NCBI GenBank assembly: GCA_032622095.1
Contig: CP136061.1
Location: 170,755,107 to 170,819,106 of the forward strand
DNA from: Siphonodentalium dalli
Lineage: Eukaryota > Mollusca > Scaphopoda > Gadilida > Siphonodentaliidae
Reading direction: 5' to 3'
Length of the DNA stretch: 64,000 bases
Both the position numbers and the translations under genes were made by a program. Shown here one piece after another: positions 14,671 to 28,562 of the stretch; within the stretch, counting starts at the first letter, position 1; the number at the start of each line of letters is the position of its first letter. A model generated the notes under the pieces. It searched no databases. It was not told where the DNA came from and was given only the letters and a program-made list of their open reading frames with translations.

Positions 14671-17600
14671 ATACATATATAGGTATCCTCACCACACACA
14701 TCTATAGGTATCCCCACCACACACATATATAGGTATCCCCACCACACACATCTATAGGTATCCCCACCACACGCATCTATAGGTATCCCCACCACACACA
14801 TATATAGGTATCACCACCACGTACATATATAGGTATCCCCGCCACACACATATATAGGTATCCCCACCACAAACATATATAGGTATCACCACCACATACA
14901 TATATATGTATCCTCACCACACACATCTATAGGTATCCCCACCACACACATATATAGGTATCCCCACCACACACATCTATAAGTATCCCCACCACATACA
15001 TATATAGGTATCCCCACCACATACATATATAAGTATCCCCACCACATACATATATATGTATCCCCACCACATACATATATAGGTATCCCCAACACACACA
15101 TCTATAGATATCCCCGCCATACACGTCTATAGGTATCCCCACCACATACATATATAGGTATCCCCACCACATACATCTATAGGTATCCCCACCACATACA
15201 TCTATATGTATCCCCGCCACACACATCTATAGGTATCCTTACCACACACATATATAGGTATCCCCACCACATACATCTATAGGTATCCCACCACACACAT
15301 ATATAGGTATCCCCACCACACACATATATAGGTATCCCCACCACATACATCTATAGGTATCCCCACCACATACATATATAGGTATCCCCACCACATACAT
15401 CTATATTATCCCCACCACATACATATATAGGTATCCCCACCACATACATATATAGGTATCCCCAACACACACATCTATAGATATCGCCGCCATACACGTC
15501 TATAGGTATCCCCACCACATACATCTATAGGTATCACCACCACACACATCTATAGGTATCATCACCACACACATATATAGGTATCCCCACCACATACATC
15601 TATAGGTATCACCACCACATGCATCTATATGTATCCCCACCACATGCATCTATATGTATCCCCACCACGTACATATATAGGTAACCCCACCACATACATA
15701 TATAGGTATCCCCACCACATACATCTATAGGTATCCCCACCACACACATATATAGGTATCACCACCACACACATATATAGGTATCACCACCACATACATC
15801 TATAGGTATCCCCACCACATACATCTATGGGTATAACCACCACACACATATATAGGTATCACCACCACATACATCTATAGGTATCTCCACCACATACATC
15901 TATGGGTATCCCCGCCACATACATATATAGGTATCCCCACCACTTACATTTATAGGTATCCCCATCACATACATATATAGGTATCCCCACCACATACTTA
16001 TATAGGTATCCCCACAATATACATCTATAGGTATCCTCACCACATACATATATAGGTATCCCCACAACATACATATATAGGTATCCCCACCACATACATA
16101 TATATGTATCCCCACCACTTCCATATATAGGTATCCCCACCACATACATCCATATGTATCCCCACCACACACATATATAGTTATCCCCACCACATACATA
16201 TATAGGTATCCCCACCACATACATATATAGGTATCCCCACCACATACATATATAGGTATCCCCACCACATACATCTATAAGTATCCCCACCACATACATA
16301 TATAGGTATCCCCACCACATACATCTATAGGTATCCCCACCACATACATATATAGGTATCCCCACCACATACATATATAGGTATCCCCACCACATACATC
16401 AATAGATATCCCCACCACATACATATATATGTATCCTCACCACATACATATATAGGTATCCCCGCCACACACATATATAGGTATCCTCACCACACACATC
16501 TATAGGTATCCCCACCACACACATATATAGGTATCGCCACCACACACATATATAGGTATCCCCACCACACACATATATAGGTATCCCCACCACACACATA
16601 TATAGGTATCCCCACCACACACATATATAGGTATCCCAACCACACACATCTATTGGTATCCCCACCACACACATATATAGGTATCCCCACCACATACATA
16701 TATAGGTATCCCCACCACATACATATATTGGTATCACCACCACATACATATATAGGTATCCCCACCACACACATATATGGATATCCCCGCCACATACATC
16801 TATAGGTATCCCCACCACACACATATATAGGTATCACCACCACATACATATATAGGTATCCCCACCACACACATATATAGGTATCACCACCACATACATA
16901 TATAGGTATCCCCGCCACACACATATATAGGTATCCTCACCACACACATATATAGGTATCACCACCACATACATATATAGGTATCCCCGCCACACACATG
17001 CCACATACATATATAGGTATCCCCACCACACACATCTATAGGTATCCCCACCATATACATATATAGGTATCACCACCACACACATATATAGGTATCCCCA
17101 CCACACACATATATAGGTATCCCCGCCACATACATATATAGGTATCACCACCACACACATATATAGGTCTCCCCATCACATACATATATAGGTATCCCCA
17201 CCACACACACATATGTGTATCCCCACCACACACAGATATATAGGTATCCCCACCACACACATATATAGGTATTCCCACAATAAACATCTATAGTTATCCC
17301 CGCCACACACGTATATAGGTATCCCCACCACATACATATATAGGTATCCCCACCACACACATATATAGGTATCCCCACCACATACATATATAGGTATCAC
17401 CACCACACACATATAGGTATCCCCGCCACATACATATAGGTATCCCCACCACACACATATAGGTATCCCCACCACACACATATATAGGTATCACCACCAC
17501 ATACATATATAGGTATCCCCAACACATACATATATAGGTATCCCCACCATATACTTATATAGGTATCCCCACCACATACATATATAGGTATCCCCACCAC

Positions 17601-18740
17601 ATACATCTATAGGTATCCCCACCACAAACATATATAGGTATCCCCACCACATACATATATAGGTATCCCCACCACATACATATATAGCTATCCCCACCAC
17701 ATACATCTATACGTATCACCGCCACATACATCTATAGGTATCCCCACCACATACATATATAGGTATCCCCGCCACACACATATATAGGTATCCCCACCAC
17801 ACACATATATAGGTATCACCACCACACACATATATAGGTATCCCCGCCACATACATATGTAGGTATCCCCACCACATATATATATAGGTATCACCACCAC
17901 ACACATATATAGGTATCCCCACCACATACATATATAGGTATCCCCATCACATACATTTATAGGTATCCCAACCACACACATATATAGATATCCCCACCAC
18001 ATACATATATAGGTATCACCACCACATACATATATAGGTATCCCCATCACATACATTTATAGGTATCCCCACCACACACATATATAGGTATCCCCACCAC
18101 ATACATATATAGGTATCCCCACCACAAACATCTATAAGTGTCCCCACCACACACATATATAGGTATCGCCACCACATACATCTATAGGTATCCCCACCAC
18201 GCACATATAGAGGTATCCCCACCACATATATATATATGTATCCCCACCACATACATCTATAGGTATCCCCACCACATACATATATAGGTATCCCCACCAC
18301 ACACATATAAAGGTATCCCCACCACATACATATATAGGTATCACCACCACACACATATAGGTATTCCCGCCACATACATATAGGTATCCCCACCACACAC
18401 ATATAGGTATTCCCACCACACACATCTATAGGTATCACCACCACATACATATATAGGTATCCCCAACACATACATATATAAGTATCCCCACCACATACTT
18501 ATATAGGTATCCCCACCACATACATATATAGGTATTCCCACCACATACATATATAAGTATCCCCACCACATACTTATATAGGTATCCCCACCACATACAT
18601 ATATAGGTATTCCCACCACATACATCTATAGGTATCCCCACCACATACATATATAGGTATCCCCACCACATACATATATAGGTATCCCCACCACATACAT
18701 ATATAGCTATCCCCACCACATACATATAAAGGTATCACCG
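14671..18740 (+). repeat. C block, copy in super-repeat II
   Basis: About 4.07 kb matched in copy III at offsets 24,057 rising to 24,135. Markers are two CCACATGCATCTATATG monomers (about 15,625 and 15,650), TATGGGTATAACC (about 15,830), CCACTTCCATATATAGG (about 16,125), a 36-bp fused monomer at 16,980 and AAAGGTATC contractions near 18,310 and 18,730. Three monomers present at about 40,170-40,245 in copy III are missing near 16,110. Confidence 0.8.
16980..17015 (+). repeat. 36-bp fused monomer (copy at 41,113-41,148)
   Basis: Two adjacent monomers are joined as ...CACACACAT / GCCACATACAT..., losing 14 bp that include the AT run and the GGTATCCCC start of the second monomer. It is one of few rearrangements not close to the monomer period. 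The identical junction 24,133 bp downstream shows that it predates the super-repeat duplication. Confidence 0.88.
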
Positions 18741-20714
18741 CCACATACATCTATAGGTATCCCCACCACATACATATATAGGTATCCCCGCCACACACAT
18801 ATATAGGTATTCCAACCACACACATATATAGGTATCACCACCACACACATATATAGGTATCCCCGCCACATACATATGTAGGTATCCCCACCACATACAT
18901 ATATAGGTATCCCCACCACGCACATATATAGGTATCCCCACAACATACATATATAGGTATCCCTACCACATACATCTATATGTATCCCCACCACATACAT
19001 ATATAGGTATCCCCACCACATACATATATAGGTATCCCCACCACATACATATATAGGTATCCCAACCACATACATATATAGGTATCCCCACCACATACAT
19101 ATATAGGTATCCCCAACACATACATCTATAGGTATCCCCACTACACACATCTATAGGAATCCCCACCATACACATCTATAGGTATCCCCACCACACATAT
19201 ATATATAGGTATCCCCACCATACACATCTATATGTATCACCGCCACACACATATATAGGTAACCCCACCACATACATCTATTGGTATCCCCACCATACAC
19301 ATCTATAGGTATCCCCACCATACACATCTATATGTATCACCGCCACACTCATATATAGGTATCCGCACCACATACATCTATAGGTATCACCACCACATAC
19401 ATATATAGGTATCCCCACCACATACATCTATAGGTATCCCCACCACACAGATCTATATGTATCACCACCACATACATATATAGGTATCCCCACCACACAC
19501 ATATATAGGTATCCCCACGACATACATATATAGGTATCCCCACCACACACATATAGGTATCCTCATCACAAACATATATAGGTATCCTCACCACACACAT
19601 ATATAGGTATCCCCGTCACATACATCTATAGGTATCACCACCACATACATCTATAGATGTCACCACCACATACATATATAGCTATCCCCACCACATACAT
19701 CAATAGGTATCCCCGCCACACACATCTATAGGTATCCTCACCACACACATATATATGTATCCCAACCACATACATCTATAGGTATCCCCACCACACACAT
19801 ATATAGGTATCCCCACCACATACATATATAGGTATCCCCACCACTCACATATAGGTATCTCCACCACACACATCTATAGGTATTACCACCACATACATCT
19901 ATAGGTATCACCACCACAACATCTATAGGTATCCCCACCACATACATATATAGGTATCCCCACCACATACATCTATAGGTATCCCCGCCACACACATATA
20001 TAGGTATCCTCACCACACACATATATAGGTATCCCCACCACATATATCTATAGGTATCACCACCACACACATCTATAGGTATTACCACCACATACATCTA
20101 TAGGTATCACCACCACATACATCTATAGGTATATATACCACATACATCTATAGGTATCCCCACCACATAAATCTATAGGTATCGCCGCCACACACATCTG
20201 TAGGTATCCTCACAGCACAAATATATAGGTATCCCCACCACATACATATATAGGTATCCCCACCACACACATATATAGGTATCACCACCACAAACGTCTA
20301 TATGTATCCATACCACATACATCTATAGGTAACCCCACCACATACATATATAAGTATCCCAACCACATACATCTATATGTATTCCCACCACACACATATA
20401 TAGGTATCAACACCACACACATATATAAGTATCACCACCACATACATCTATATGTATCCCAACCACATACATATATAGGTATCTCCGCCACATACATATA
20501 TAGGTATCCCCACCACATACATATATAGGTATCCCCACCACACACATATATAGGTATCCCCACCACACACATATATAGGTATTCCTACCACACACATATA
20601 TATAGGTATCCCCGCCACACACATATATAGGTATCCCCACCACATACATATATAGGTATCCCCACCACATACATATATAGGTCTCCCCACCACATACATC
20701 TATAGGTATCCTCA
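18741..20714 (+). repeat. A-left block, copy 2
   Basis: Matches 381-2,354 at a constant offset of 18,360, including the CCACAACATCTATA and GTATATATACCAC monomers. Private changes include CTATAGATGTCACC near 19,655 where copy 1 has CTATATATATCACC, shared with copies 3 and 4. Copies 2-4 are therefore closer to each other than to copy 1. Confidence 0.82.
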
Positions 20715-22305
20715 CCACACACATCTATAGGTATCCTCACCACATACATATATAGGTATCCCTGCCACACACATATATAGGTATCCTCACCACACACATC
20801 TATAGGTATCCCCACCACACACATATATAGGTATCGCCACCACACACATATATAGGTATCCCCACCACACACATCTATAGGTATCCCCACCACACACATA
20901 AATCGGTATCCCCACCACACACATATATAGGTATCCCCACCACACACATCTATAGGTATCCCCACCAAACACATATATAGGTATCCCCACCACATACATA
21001 TATAGGTATCCCCACCACATTCATATATAGGTATCACCTCCACATACATATATAGGTATCCTCACCACACACATATATAGGTATCCCACCACACACATAT
21101 ATAGGTATCCCCACCACACACATCTATAGGTATTCCCACCACACACATCTATAGGTATCCCCACTACATACATATATATGTATCCCCACCACTTACATAT
21201 ATAGGTCTCCCCACCACATACATATATAGGTATCCCCACCACACACATCTATAGGTATCCCCACCACATACATATATAGGTATCCCCACCACACACATAT
21301 ATAGGTATCCCCACCACACACATATATATAGGTATCCCCGCCACTCACATATATAGGTATCCCCACCACATACATATATAGGTCTCCCCACCACATACAT
21401 ATATAGGTATCTCCACCACACACATCTATAGGTATCCCCACCACACACATATATTGGTATCACCACCACATATATATATATGTATCCCCGCCACACACAT
21501 ATATATGTATCCCCGCCACATACATATATAGGTATCCCCACCACACACATCTATAGGTATCCCCACCATATACATATATAGGTATCACCACCACACACAT
21601 ATATAGGTATCACCACCACTCACATATATAGGTCTCCCCACCACATACATCTATAGGTATCCCCAGCACACACATCTATATGTATACCCACCACACACAG
21701 ATCTATAGGTATCCCCACCACACACATATATAGGTATTCCCACAATACACATCTATAGTTATCCCCGCCACACACATATATAGGTATCACCACCACATAC
21801 ATATATAGGTGTCCCCACCACACACATATATAGGTATCCCCACCACATACATATATAGGTATCACCACCACACACATATAGGTATCCCCGCCACATACAT
21901 ATAGGTATCCCCACCACACACATATAGGTATCCCCACCACACACATATATAGGTATCACCACCACATACATATATAGGTATCCCCACCACTTACATCTAT
22001 AAGTGTCCCCACCACACATATATATAGGTATCCCCACCACATACATCTATAGGTATCCCCACCACGCACATATATAGGTATCCCCACCACATACATATAT
22101 AGGTATCCCCACCACATACATATATAGGTATCCCCACCACATACATATATAGGTATCCCCACCACACACATATATAGGTATCCCCACCACATACATAAAT
22201 AGGTATCACCACCACACACATATAGGTATTCCCGCCACATACATATAGGTATCTCCACCACACACATATAGGTATCCCCACCACGCACATATATAGGTAT
22301 CCCCA
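20715..22305 (+). repeat. 1,591-bp higher-order unit, A2a
   Basis: Landmark at 20,730, next landmark at 22,321. Matches 2,355-3,945 at offset 18,360. Around 21,205-21,270 a GGTCTCC monomer appears where copy 1 has GGTATCCCCGCC, a local exchange with the equivalent string about 180 bp further right. The change is shared by the 45.3 and 50.1 kb copies. Confidence 0.78.
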
Positions 22306-23448
22306 CCACACACATCTATAGGTATCCTCACCACATACATATATAGGTATCCCTGCCACACACATATATAGGTATCCTCATCACACACATCTATAGGTAT
22401 CCCCACCACACACATATATAGGTATCGCCACCACACACATATATAGGTATCCCCACCACACACATCTATAGGTATCCCCACCACACACATATATAGGTAT
22501 CCCAACCACACACATATATAGGTATCCCCACCACACACATCTATAGGTATCCCCACCAAACACATATATAGGTATCCCCACCACATACATATATAGGTAT
22601 CCCCACCACATTCATATATAGGTATCACCTCCACATACATATATAGGTATCCTCACCACACACATCTATAGGTATCCCACCACACACATATATAGGTATC
22701 CCCACCACACACATCTATAGGTATCCCCACCACACACATCTATAGGTATCCCCTCTACATACATATATATGTATCCCCACCACTTACATATATAGGTATC
22801 CCCGCCACATACATATATAGGTATCCCCACCACATACATATATAGGTATCCCCACCACACACATATATAGGTATCCCCACCACACACATATATAGGTATC
22901 CCCACCACACACATATATATAGGTATCCCCGCCACTCACATATATAGGTATCCCCACCACATACATATATAGGTCTCCCCACCACATACATATATAGGTA
23001 TCCCCACCACACACATCTATAGGTATCCCCACCACACACATATATTGGTATCACCACCACATATATATATAGGTATCCCCGCCACACAAATATATATGTA
23101 TCCCCGCCACATACATATATAGGTATCCCCACCACACACATCTATAGGTATCCCCACCATATACATATATAGGTATCACCACCACACACATATATAGGTA
23201 TCACCACCACTCACATATATAGGTCTCCCCACCACATACATCTATAGGTATCCCCACCACACACATCAATATGTATCCCCACCACACACAGATCTATAGG
23301 TATCCCCACCACACACACATATAGGTATTCCCACAATACACATCTATAGTTATCCCCGCCACACACATATATAGGTATCACCACCACATACATATATAGG
23401 TGTCCCCACCACACACATATATAGGTATCCCCACCACATACATATATA
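22306..23448 (+). repeat. 1,591-type higher-order unit, A2b (truncated)
   Basis: Landmark at 22,321. Contains CACACAAATATATATG (about 23,085), CACATCAATATG (about 23,262) and an ACACACACATATAGG monomer (about 23,311). The inverted tract at 26.4-26.9 kb carries all three in reverse complement, which makes the 22.88-23.43 kb part of this unit a candidate donor. It ends where the 992-bp pair begins. Confidence 0.78.
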
Positions 23449-24440
23449 GGTATCCCCACCACACACATATAGGTATCCCCACCACACACATATATAGGTA
23501 TCACCACCACATACATATATAGGTTTCCCCAACACATACATATATAGGTATCCCCACCATATACTTATATAGGTATCCCCACCACATACATATATAGGTA
23601 TCCCCACCACATACATCTATAGGTATCCCCATCACAAACATATATAGGTATCCCCACCACATACATATATATGTATCCCCACCACATACATATATAGCTA
23701 TCCCCACCACATACATCTATAGGTATCACCGCCACATACATCTATAGGTATCCCCACCACATAGATCTATAGGTATCCCCGCCACACACATATATAGGTA
23801 TCCCCACCACACACATATATAGGTATCACCACCACACACATATATAGGTATCCCCGCCACATACATATGTAGGTATCCCCACCACATACATATATAGGTA
23901 TCACCACCACACACATATATAGGTATCCCCACCATATACATATATAGGTATCCCCATCACATACATTTATAGGTATCCCCACCACACATATATATAGGTA
24001 TCCCCACCACATACATATATAGGTATCCCCACCACATACATATATAGGTATCCCCACCACATACATCTATAAGTGTCCCCACCACACACATATATAGGTA
24101 TCCCCACCACATACATCTATAGGTATCCCCACCACGCACATATATAGGTATCCCCACCACATACATATATTGGTATCCCCACCACATACATATATAGGTA
24201 TCCCCACCACATACATATATAGGTATCCCCACCACACACATATATAGGTATCCCCACCACATACATATATAGGTATCACCACCACACACATATAGGTATT
24301 CCCGCCACATACATATAGGTATCCCCACCACACACATATAGGTATCCCCACCACACACATCTATAGGTATCACCACCACATACATATATAGGTATCCCCA
24401 ACACATACATATATAGGTATCCCCACCACATACATATATA
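23449..24440 (+). repeat. 990-bp tandem pair (copy II, unit 1), first member
   Basis: Begins with a 23-bp monomer GGTATCCCCACCACACACAT followed by TATAGG. It repeats at 24,441 (offset 992, dropping to 990 after a TA-step loss near 24,790). Markers are GGTTTCCCCAACAC, CATATACTTATATAGG, CCATCACAAACATATATAGG and TATAGCTATCC. Confidence 0.83.
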
Positions 24441-25430
24441 GGTATCCCCACCACACACATATAGGTATCCCCACCACACACATATATAGGTATCACCACC
24501 ACATACATATATAGGTTTCCCCAACACATACATATATAGGTATCCCCACCATATACTTATATAGGTATCCCCACCACATACATATATAGGTATCCCCACC
24601 ACATACATCTATAGGTATCCCCATCACAAACATATATAGGTATCCCCACCACATACATATATATGTATCCCCACCACATACATATATAGCTATCCCCACC
24701 ACATACATCTATAGGTATCACCGCCACATACATCTATAGGTATCCCCACCACATACATCTATAGGTATCCCCGCCACACACATATATAGGTATCCCCACC
24801 ACACATATATAGGTATCACCACCACACACATTTATAGGTATCCCCGCCACATACATATGTAGGTATCCCCACCACATACATATATAGGTATCACCACGAC
24901 ACACATATATAGGTATCCCCACCATATACATATATAGGTATCCCCATCACATACATTTATAGGTATCCCCACCACACATATATATAGGTATCCCCACCAC
25001 ATACATATATAGGTATCCCCACCACATACATATATAGGTATCCCCACCACATACATCTATAAGTGTCCCCACCACACACATATATAGGTATCCCCACCAC
25101 ATACATCTATAGGTATCCCCACCACGCACATATATAGGTATCCCCACCACATACATATATTGGTATCCCCACCACATACATATATAGGTATCCCCACCAC
25201 ATACATATATAGGTATCCCCACCACACACATATATAGGTATCCCCACCACATACATATATAGGTATCACCACCACACACATATAGGTATTCCCGCCACAT
25301 ACATATAGGTATCCCCACCACACACATATAGGTATCCCCACCACACACATCTATAGGTATCACCACCACATACATATATAGGTATCCCCAACACATACAT
25401 ATATAGGTATCCCCACCACATACATATATA
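24441..25430 (+). repeat. 990-bp tandem pair (copy II, unit 1), second member
   Basis: Carries a 23-bp monomer near 24,790 and a CCACGACACAC variant (about 24,895) that the first member lacks. Both recur in the second member at 29,456, so the pair existed before the 5.1-kb duplication. Confidence 0.83.
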
Positions 25431-26280
25431 GGTATCCCCACCACATACATCTATAAGTGTCCCCACCACACACATATATAGGTATCCCCACCACATACAT
25501 ATATAGGTATCCCCACCACACACATATATAGGTATCCCCACCACACACATATATAGGTATCCCCACCACACACATATATATAGGTATCCCCGCCACACAC
25601 ATATATAGGTATCCCCACCACATACATATATAGGTCTCCCCACCACATACATCTATAGGTATCCCCACCACACACATCTATAGGTATCCTCACCACATAC
25701 ATATATAGGTATCCATGCCACACACACATATAGGTATCCTCACCACACACATCTATATGTATCCCCACCACACACATATATAGGTATCGCCACCACACAC
25801 ATATATAGGTATCCCCACCACACACATCTATAGGTATCCCCACCACACACATATATAGGTATCCCCACCACACACATATATTGGTATCCCCACCACACAC
25901 ATCTATAGGTATCCCCACCAAACACATATATGGGTATCCCCACAACATACATATATAGGTATCCCCACCACATTCATATATAGGTATCACCTCCACATAC
26001 ATATATAGGTATCCTCACCACACACATCTATAGGTATCCCACCACACACATATATAGGTATCCCCACCACACACATCTATAGGTATTCCCACCACACATA
26101 TCTATAGGTATCCCCACTACATACATATATATGTATCCCCACCACTTACATATATAGGTATCCCCGCCACATACATATATAGGATCCCCACCACATACAT
26201 ATATAGGTATCCCCACCACACACATATATAGGTATCCCCACCACACACATATATAGGTATCCCCACCGCACACATATATA
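25431..26280 (+). repeat. Connector to the left rearrangement junction
   Basis: Contains the landmark GGTATCCTCACCACATAC at 25,683 and the GGATCC-creating deletion at 26,182. It follows 6,081-6,928 (offset 19,350) up to about 26,278. There it jumps from a CACCGCACACAT monomer straight to GGTCTCCCC, skipping about 300 bp present at 6,930-7,232. That jump is the first of the breakpoints around the inversion. Confidence 0.8.
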
Positions 26281-26387
26281 GGTCTCCCCACCACATACAT
26301 CTATAGGTATCCCCACCACACACATCAATATGTATCCCCACCACACACAGATCTATAGGTATCCCCACCACACACACATATAGGTAT
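26281..26387 (+). repeat. Left arm of a perfect 107-bp inverted repeat
   Basis: Runs from GGTCTCCCCACC to the last GGTAT before polarity reverses. Its exact reverse complement occupies 26,503-26,609 (107 of 107 bases by eye). The arm contains CACATCAATATG, CACAGATCTATAGG and ACACACACATATAGG, a combination found in forward orientation at about 23,221-23,327 and 28.34-28.44 kb but not at the positional equivalent 7,233-7,339. Confidence 0.92.
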
Positions 26388-26941
26388 ATGTATGTGGTGG
26401 GGACACCTATATATGTATGTGGTGGGGACACCTATATATGTATGTGGTGGTGATACCTATATATGTGTGTGGCGGGGATAACTATAGATGTGTATTGTGG
26501 GAATACCTATATGTGTGTGTGGTGGGGATACCTATAGATCTGTGTGTGGTGGGGATACATATTGATGTGTGTGGTGGGGATACCTATAGATGTATGTGGT
26601 GGGGAGACCTATATATGTGAGTGGTGGTGATACCTATATATGTGTGTGGTCTTGATACCTATATATGTATATGGTGGGGATACCTATAGATGTGTGTGGT
26701 GGGGATACCTATATATGTATGTGGCGGGGATACATATATATTTGTGTGGCGGGGATACCTATATATATATGTGGTGGTGATACCAATATATGTGTGTGGT
26801 GGGGATACCTATAGATGTGTGTGGTGGGGATACCTATATATGTATGTGGTGGGGAGACCTATATATGTATGTGGTGGGGATACCTATATATGTGAGTGGC
26901 GGGGATACCTATATATATGTGTGTGGTGGGGATACCTATAT
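26388..26941 (-). repeat. Inverted satellite tract (~555 bp)
   Basis: Between 26,388 and about 26,941 the + strand reads the reverse-complement monomer (TGTATGTGGTGGGGATACC), the only such place in the window. Read on the - strand its barcode matches about 22.88-23.43 kb in order: GGTATCCCCGCC with ACTCACAT, GGTCTCC, ATATTGGTATCACC, CACAAATATATATG, CATATACAT, GGTCTCC, CATCAATATG, AGATCTATAGG, CCCACAATACAC, TAGTTATCC, GGTGTCC. Two departures are private: a GGTGTCC monomer occurs twice at the left edge, and one monomer (about 26,649) reads CAAGACC for CACCACC. The right arm of the 107-bp inverted repeat is at 26,503-26,609. Confidence 0.95.
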
Positions 26942-26963
26942 ATGTGTATCATATGTGTATCAT
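26942..26963. repeat. Right inversion junction: 11-bp direct repeat ATGTGTATCAT x2
   Basis: ATGTGTATCAT at 26,942-26,952 is followed immediately by the same 11 bases at 26,953-26,963. The ATCAT part does not belong to the monomer in either orientation. Forward monomers resume at once with ACATATATAGG. Such a small filler duplication is typical of replication slippage or microhomology-mediated joining at a template-switch breakpoint. Confidence 0.9.
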
Positions 26964-27760
26964 ACATATATAGGTATCACCACCACACACATATAGGTAT
27001 CCCCGCCACATAGATATAGGTATCCCCACCACACACATATAGGTATCCCCACCACACACATATATAGGTATCACCACCACATACATATATAGGTTTCCCC
27101 AACACATACATATATAGGTATCCCCACCATATACTTATATAGGTATCCCCACCACATACATATATAGGTATCCCCACCACATACATCTATAGGTATCCCC
27201 ATCACAAACATATATAGGTATCCCCACCACATACATATATATGTATCCCCACCACATACATATATAGCTATCCCCAACACATACATCTATAGGTATCACC
27301 GCCACATACATCTATAGGTATCACCACCACATACATATATAGGTATCCCCGCCACACACATATATAGGTATCCCCACCACACACATATATAGGTATCACC
27401 ACCACACACATATATAGGTATCCCCGCCACATACATAAGTAGGTATCCCCACCACATACATATATAGGTATCACCACCACACACATATATAGGTATCCCC
27501 ACCACATACATATATAGGTATCCCCACCACATACATCTATAAGTGTCCCCACCACACACATATATAGGTATCCCCACCACATACATATATAGGTATCACC
27601 ACCACACACATATAGGTATCCCCGCCACATACATATAGGTATCCCCACCACACACATATAGGTATCCCCACCACACACATATATAGGTATCACCACCACA
27701 TACATATATAGGTTTCCCCAACACATACATATATAGGTATCCCCACCATATACTTATATA
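26964..27760 (+). repeat. Array right of the inversion, with a 619-bp-offset local repeat
   Basis: Forward array resuming at the equivalent of 7,452 (offset 19,513). Near 27,545 an AAGTGTCCCC monomer is the crossover into a second copy of the string at about 26,965-27,138 (offset 619), which runs to about 27,757. Immediately afterwards the second 5.1-kb unit starts. Three rearrangement junctions within 1.5 kb make this the most disturbed part of the array. Confidence 0.72.
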
Positions 27761-28562
27761 GGTATCCTCACCACACACATCTATAGGTATCCCACCACAC
27801 ACATATATAGGTATCCCCACCACACACATCTATAGGTATCCCCACCACACACATCTATAGGTATCCCATCTACATACATATATATGTATCCCCACCACTT
27901 ACATATATAGGTATCCCCGCCACATACATATATAGATATCCCCACCACATACATATATAGGTATCCCCACCACACACATATATAGGTATCCCCACCACAC
28001 ACATATATAGGTATCCCCACCACACACATATATATAGGTATCCCCGCCACTCACATATATAGGTATCCCCACCACATACATATATAGGTCTCCCCACCAC
28101 ATACATATATAGGTATCCCCACCACACACATCTATAGGTATCCCCACCACACACATATATTGGTATCACCACCACATATATATATAGGTATCCCCGCCAC
28201 ACAAATATATATGTATCCCCGCCACATACATATATAGGTATCCCCACCACACACATCTATAGGTATCCCCACCATATACATATATAGGTATCACCACCAC
28301 ACACATATATAGGTATCACCACCACTCACATATATAGGTCTCCCCACCACATACATCTATAGGTATCCCCACCACACACATCAATATGTATCCCCACCAC
28401 ACACAGATCTATAGGTATCCCCACCACACACACATATAGGTATTCCCACAATACACATCTATAGTTATCCCCGCCACACACATATATAGGTATCACCACC
28501 ACATACATATATAGGTGTCCCCACCACACACATATATAGGTATCCCCACCACATACATATAT

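Larger units (their letters stand above)
22646..27760 (+). repeat. 5.1-kb tandem duplication, unit 1 (contains the inversion)
   Basis: The string GGTATCCTCACCACACAC then GGTATCCCACC at 22,646 recurs at 27,761, offset 5,115. The offset is 5,015 from about 23.9 kb after a four-monomer loss in unit 2, and 4,832 beyond the inverted tract. Unit 1 alone carries the inverted segment. Super-repeat III has a 1,591-bp unit in place of this 5,115-bp one. Confidence 0.78.

Noticed and set aside
26388-26941. Treating the inverted tract as an inserted mobile element
   Set aside because: Its content is ordinary array sequence in reverse, without element termini or target-site duplication. The 11-bp repeat is at one edge only.
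26417-27013. Plus-strand open frames, the only ones in the window
   Set aside because: They lie in the inverted tract and are the same incidental translation on the other strand. They support the inversion, not a gene.
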